Source: Anderseniella sp. (GTDB lineage Bacteria; Pseudomonadota; Alphaproteobacteria; Rhizobiales; Aestuariivirgaceae). Taken from it: a stretch of DNA of 64,000 nt. The stretch spans positions 69,118-133,117 of the forward strand of contig DAOUPT010000002.1 in assembly GCA_030626025.1 (NCBI GenBank), given 5' to 3'. The notes beneath the pieces are model-generated. The model worked only from the letters and a program-made list of their open reading frames with translations, was not told the DNA's origin and did no database searches. Below, in pieces: positions 62,108 through 64,000 of the stretch (position 1 is the stretch's first letter; the number at the start of each line of letters is the position of its first letter). Position numbers and translations under genes: made by a program.

Positions 62108-63277
62108 TTACGCGGCCTCCTTCACGGCCTTGACGACCTTTTTGGCCGCGTCATCCAGATTACTTGCTGAAATAACATTCAAACCGGATTCATCAATAAT
62201 TTTCTTGCCTTGCTCCACATTGGTGCCCTCAAGACGAACCACCAGCGGAACCTTCAATCCAACTTCTTTTACTGCTGTAATCACACCTTCGGCAATCACA
62301 TCACAGCGCATGATACCACCGAAAATATTGACCAGAATACCTTTTACATTGGCATCAGAAGTGATGATCTTGAACGCGGCAGTCACTTTTTCAGCCGTCG
62401 CCCCACCACCAACATCAAGAAAGTTAGCCGGTTCGGAACCATACAATTTGATAATATCCATGGTCCCCATGGCCAGCCCGGCCCCGTTAACCATGCAGCC
62501 GATTTCACCATCAAGGGTGATGTAGCTGAGATCATATTTAGACGCTTCAAGTTCCTTGGCATCTTCTTCGGTTTCATCACGCAATTCCATGATGTCTTTA
62601 TGACGGAACAGCGCATTGTCATCAAAACCGACCTTGGCATCAAGACAGATCAGATCACCATCACCATTGACAACCAGCGGATTGATTTCCAACAGGCTCA
62701 TATCTTTTTCAGTCATGGCCCGATAAATCTGGCCGATCATTTTTACGCACTGCCTGACCTGTGCGCCTTCAAGTTTGAGCGCCGCAGCAATATTGCGACC
62801 CACATAAGGAGCGTAACCAGCGGCCGGATCGACATGGAATGTGTGGATTTTTTCCGGTGTTTCCGCGGCCACTTCCTCAATATTCACGCCGCCTTCTGTC
62901 GAGGCAACAAAGGCAATCCGTGAAGTTTCACGATCAACCAGACAGGACAAATATAGCTCGCGCTCAATGCTCGATCCTTCTTCGATATAAATCCGGTTGA
63001 CTGTCTTACCAGCCGGACCCGTTTGGTGGGTTACCAGCGTCATACCAAGCATCCGTTCAGCTTCAGCTTTAACCTCTTCGATGGATTTAACCACCTTGAC
63101 GCCACCGCCCTTGCCGCGGCCACCGGCATGGATTTGTGCTTTGACAACCCAAACCGGTCCGCCAAGTTCCTCAGCCGCCTTAACTGCTTCATCAACACTA
63201 AAGGCCGGAATGCCATGGGCCACCGGGACGCCGAATGATTTCAGAACCTGCTTGCCCTGATACTCATGAATATTCAC
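62108..63277 (-). CDS. sucC: succinyl-CoA synthetase beta subunit
   Basis: A 389-residue ATP-grasp subunit. [20 protein letters not shown] opens it; [20 protein letters not shown] binds nucleotide; [20 protein letters not shown] and [19 protein letters not shown] are typical. The start is GTG at 63277 with GGGGGAG six bases upstream; no ATG fits better, and the frame upstream lies in the 3' end of mdh. It abuts sucD with no gap. Confidence 0.96.
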   Translation of the reverse strand: MNIHEYQGKQVLKSFGVPVAHGIPAFSVDEAVKAAEELGGPVWVVKAQIHAGGRGKGGGVKVVKSIEEVKAEAERMLGMTLVTHQTGPAGKTVNRIYIEEGSSIERELYLSCLVDRETSRIAFVASTEGGVNIEEVAAETPEKIHTFHVDPAAGYAPYVGRNIAAALKLEGAQVRQCVKMIGQIYRAMTEKDMSLLEINPLVVNGDGDLICLDAKVGFDDNALFRHKDIMELRDETEEDAKELEASKYDLSYITLDGEIGCMVNGAGLAMGTMDIIKLYGSEPANFLDVGGGATAEKVTAAFKIITSDANVKGILVNIFGGIMRCDVIAEGVITAVKEVGLKVPLVVRLEGTNVEQGKKIIDESGLNVISASNLDDAAKKVVKAVKEAA

Positions 63278-63290
63278 TGGTAACTCCCCC

Positions 63291-64000
<710 letters not shown>

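Overview
The window is a stretch of a free-living alphaproteobacterial chromosome, most like the Hyphomicrobiales (Rhizobiales) and relatives. The evidence is the mdh-sucC-sucD-sucA-sucB-lpdA order, a mesaconyl-CoA hydratase/malyl-CoA lyase-like pair next to sdhCDAB, petABC, an imuA-imuB-dnaE2 mutagenesis operon with the alphaproteobacterial LexA box GAAC-N7-GAAC, and the rhizobial-style priA / transaldolase / xerC neighbourhood. Base composition looks near 50% GC (not computed). Almost all of it is dense, housekeeping-type coding sequence. I saw no rRNA, tRNA, CRISPR, prophage or transposase.

Layout. 1-5025: DUF2089 regulator and a SHOCT-like partial gene, a 2-oxoglutarate oxygenase with a PLP dehydratase, a MORN-repeat protein with a zinc-ribbon membrane protein, and an agmatinase bracketed by two copies of a 57-58 bp palindrome-bearing repeat. 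5187-10593: CoA-ester lyase, mesaconyl-CoA hydratase and the complete succinate dehydrogenase operon. 10634-16623: ArsR regulator, mmsA, small membrane or secreted proteins, a Flp pilin, mutT, rpmF, MarC and DUF924. 16752-20150: flippase, BioF2/CelD-like acyltransferase and a JmjC-like protein. 20252-26845: a five-gene unit of unknown function (coiled-coil protein, unknown protein, AAA+ ATPase, unknown protein, DUF2333 membrane protein). 26860-32353: trmL, cytochrome bc1, mtnP and a prenyl diphosphate synthase. 32453-37937: SOS mutasome. 37938-38467: a hairpin-rich intergenic region with a strong candidate small RNA on the minus strand. 38468-44105: hydroxyacid dehydrogenase, leuD, leuB, and cytochrome P460 with an ECF sigma/anti-sigma pair. 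44436-50289: asd, priA, transaldolase, xerC and an ArsR/SRPBCC pair under a long double operator. 50613-55399: diheme cytochrome c, a membrane LuxR-type regulator, FAD oxidoreductase, EamA transporter and small proteins. 55574-64000: the 2-oxoglutarate dehydrogenase/succinyl-CoA synthetase/malate dehydrogenase operon, with mdh cut by the window end.

Central metabolism dominates. The TCA segment from 2-oxoglutarate to fumarate, plus malate dehydrogenase, is nearly complete here. It sits beside enzymes that feed it: methylmalonate-semialdehyde dehydrogenase gives propionyl-CoA, and the hydratase/lyase pair suggests an ethylmalonyl-CoA-type C2 assimilation route. Electrons go through the bc1 complex to c-type cytochromes.

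The two items I would look at first are the candidate small RNA at 38229-38341 and the five-gene AAA+/DUF2333 cluster. The RNA's 13-pair stem is fully paired on the minus strand only, through G-U wobbles; it has a TATAAT box, CU-rich loops and a terminator. The AAA+/DUF2333 cluster has a 12-bp inverted repeat over its presumed promoter and ribosome binding site.
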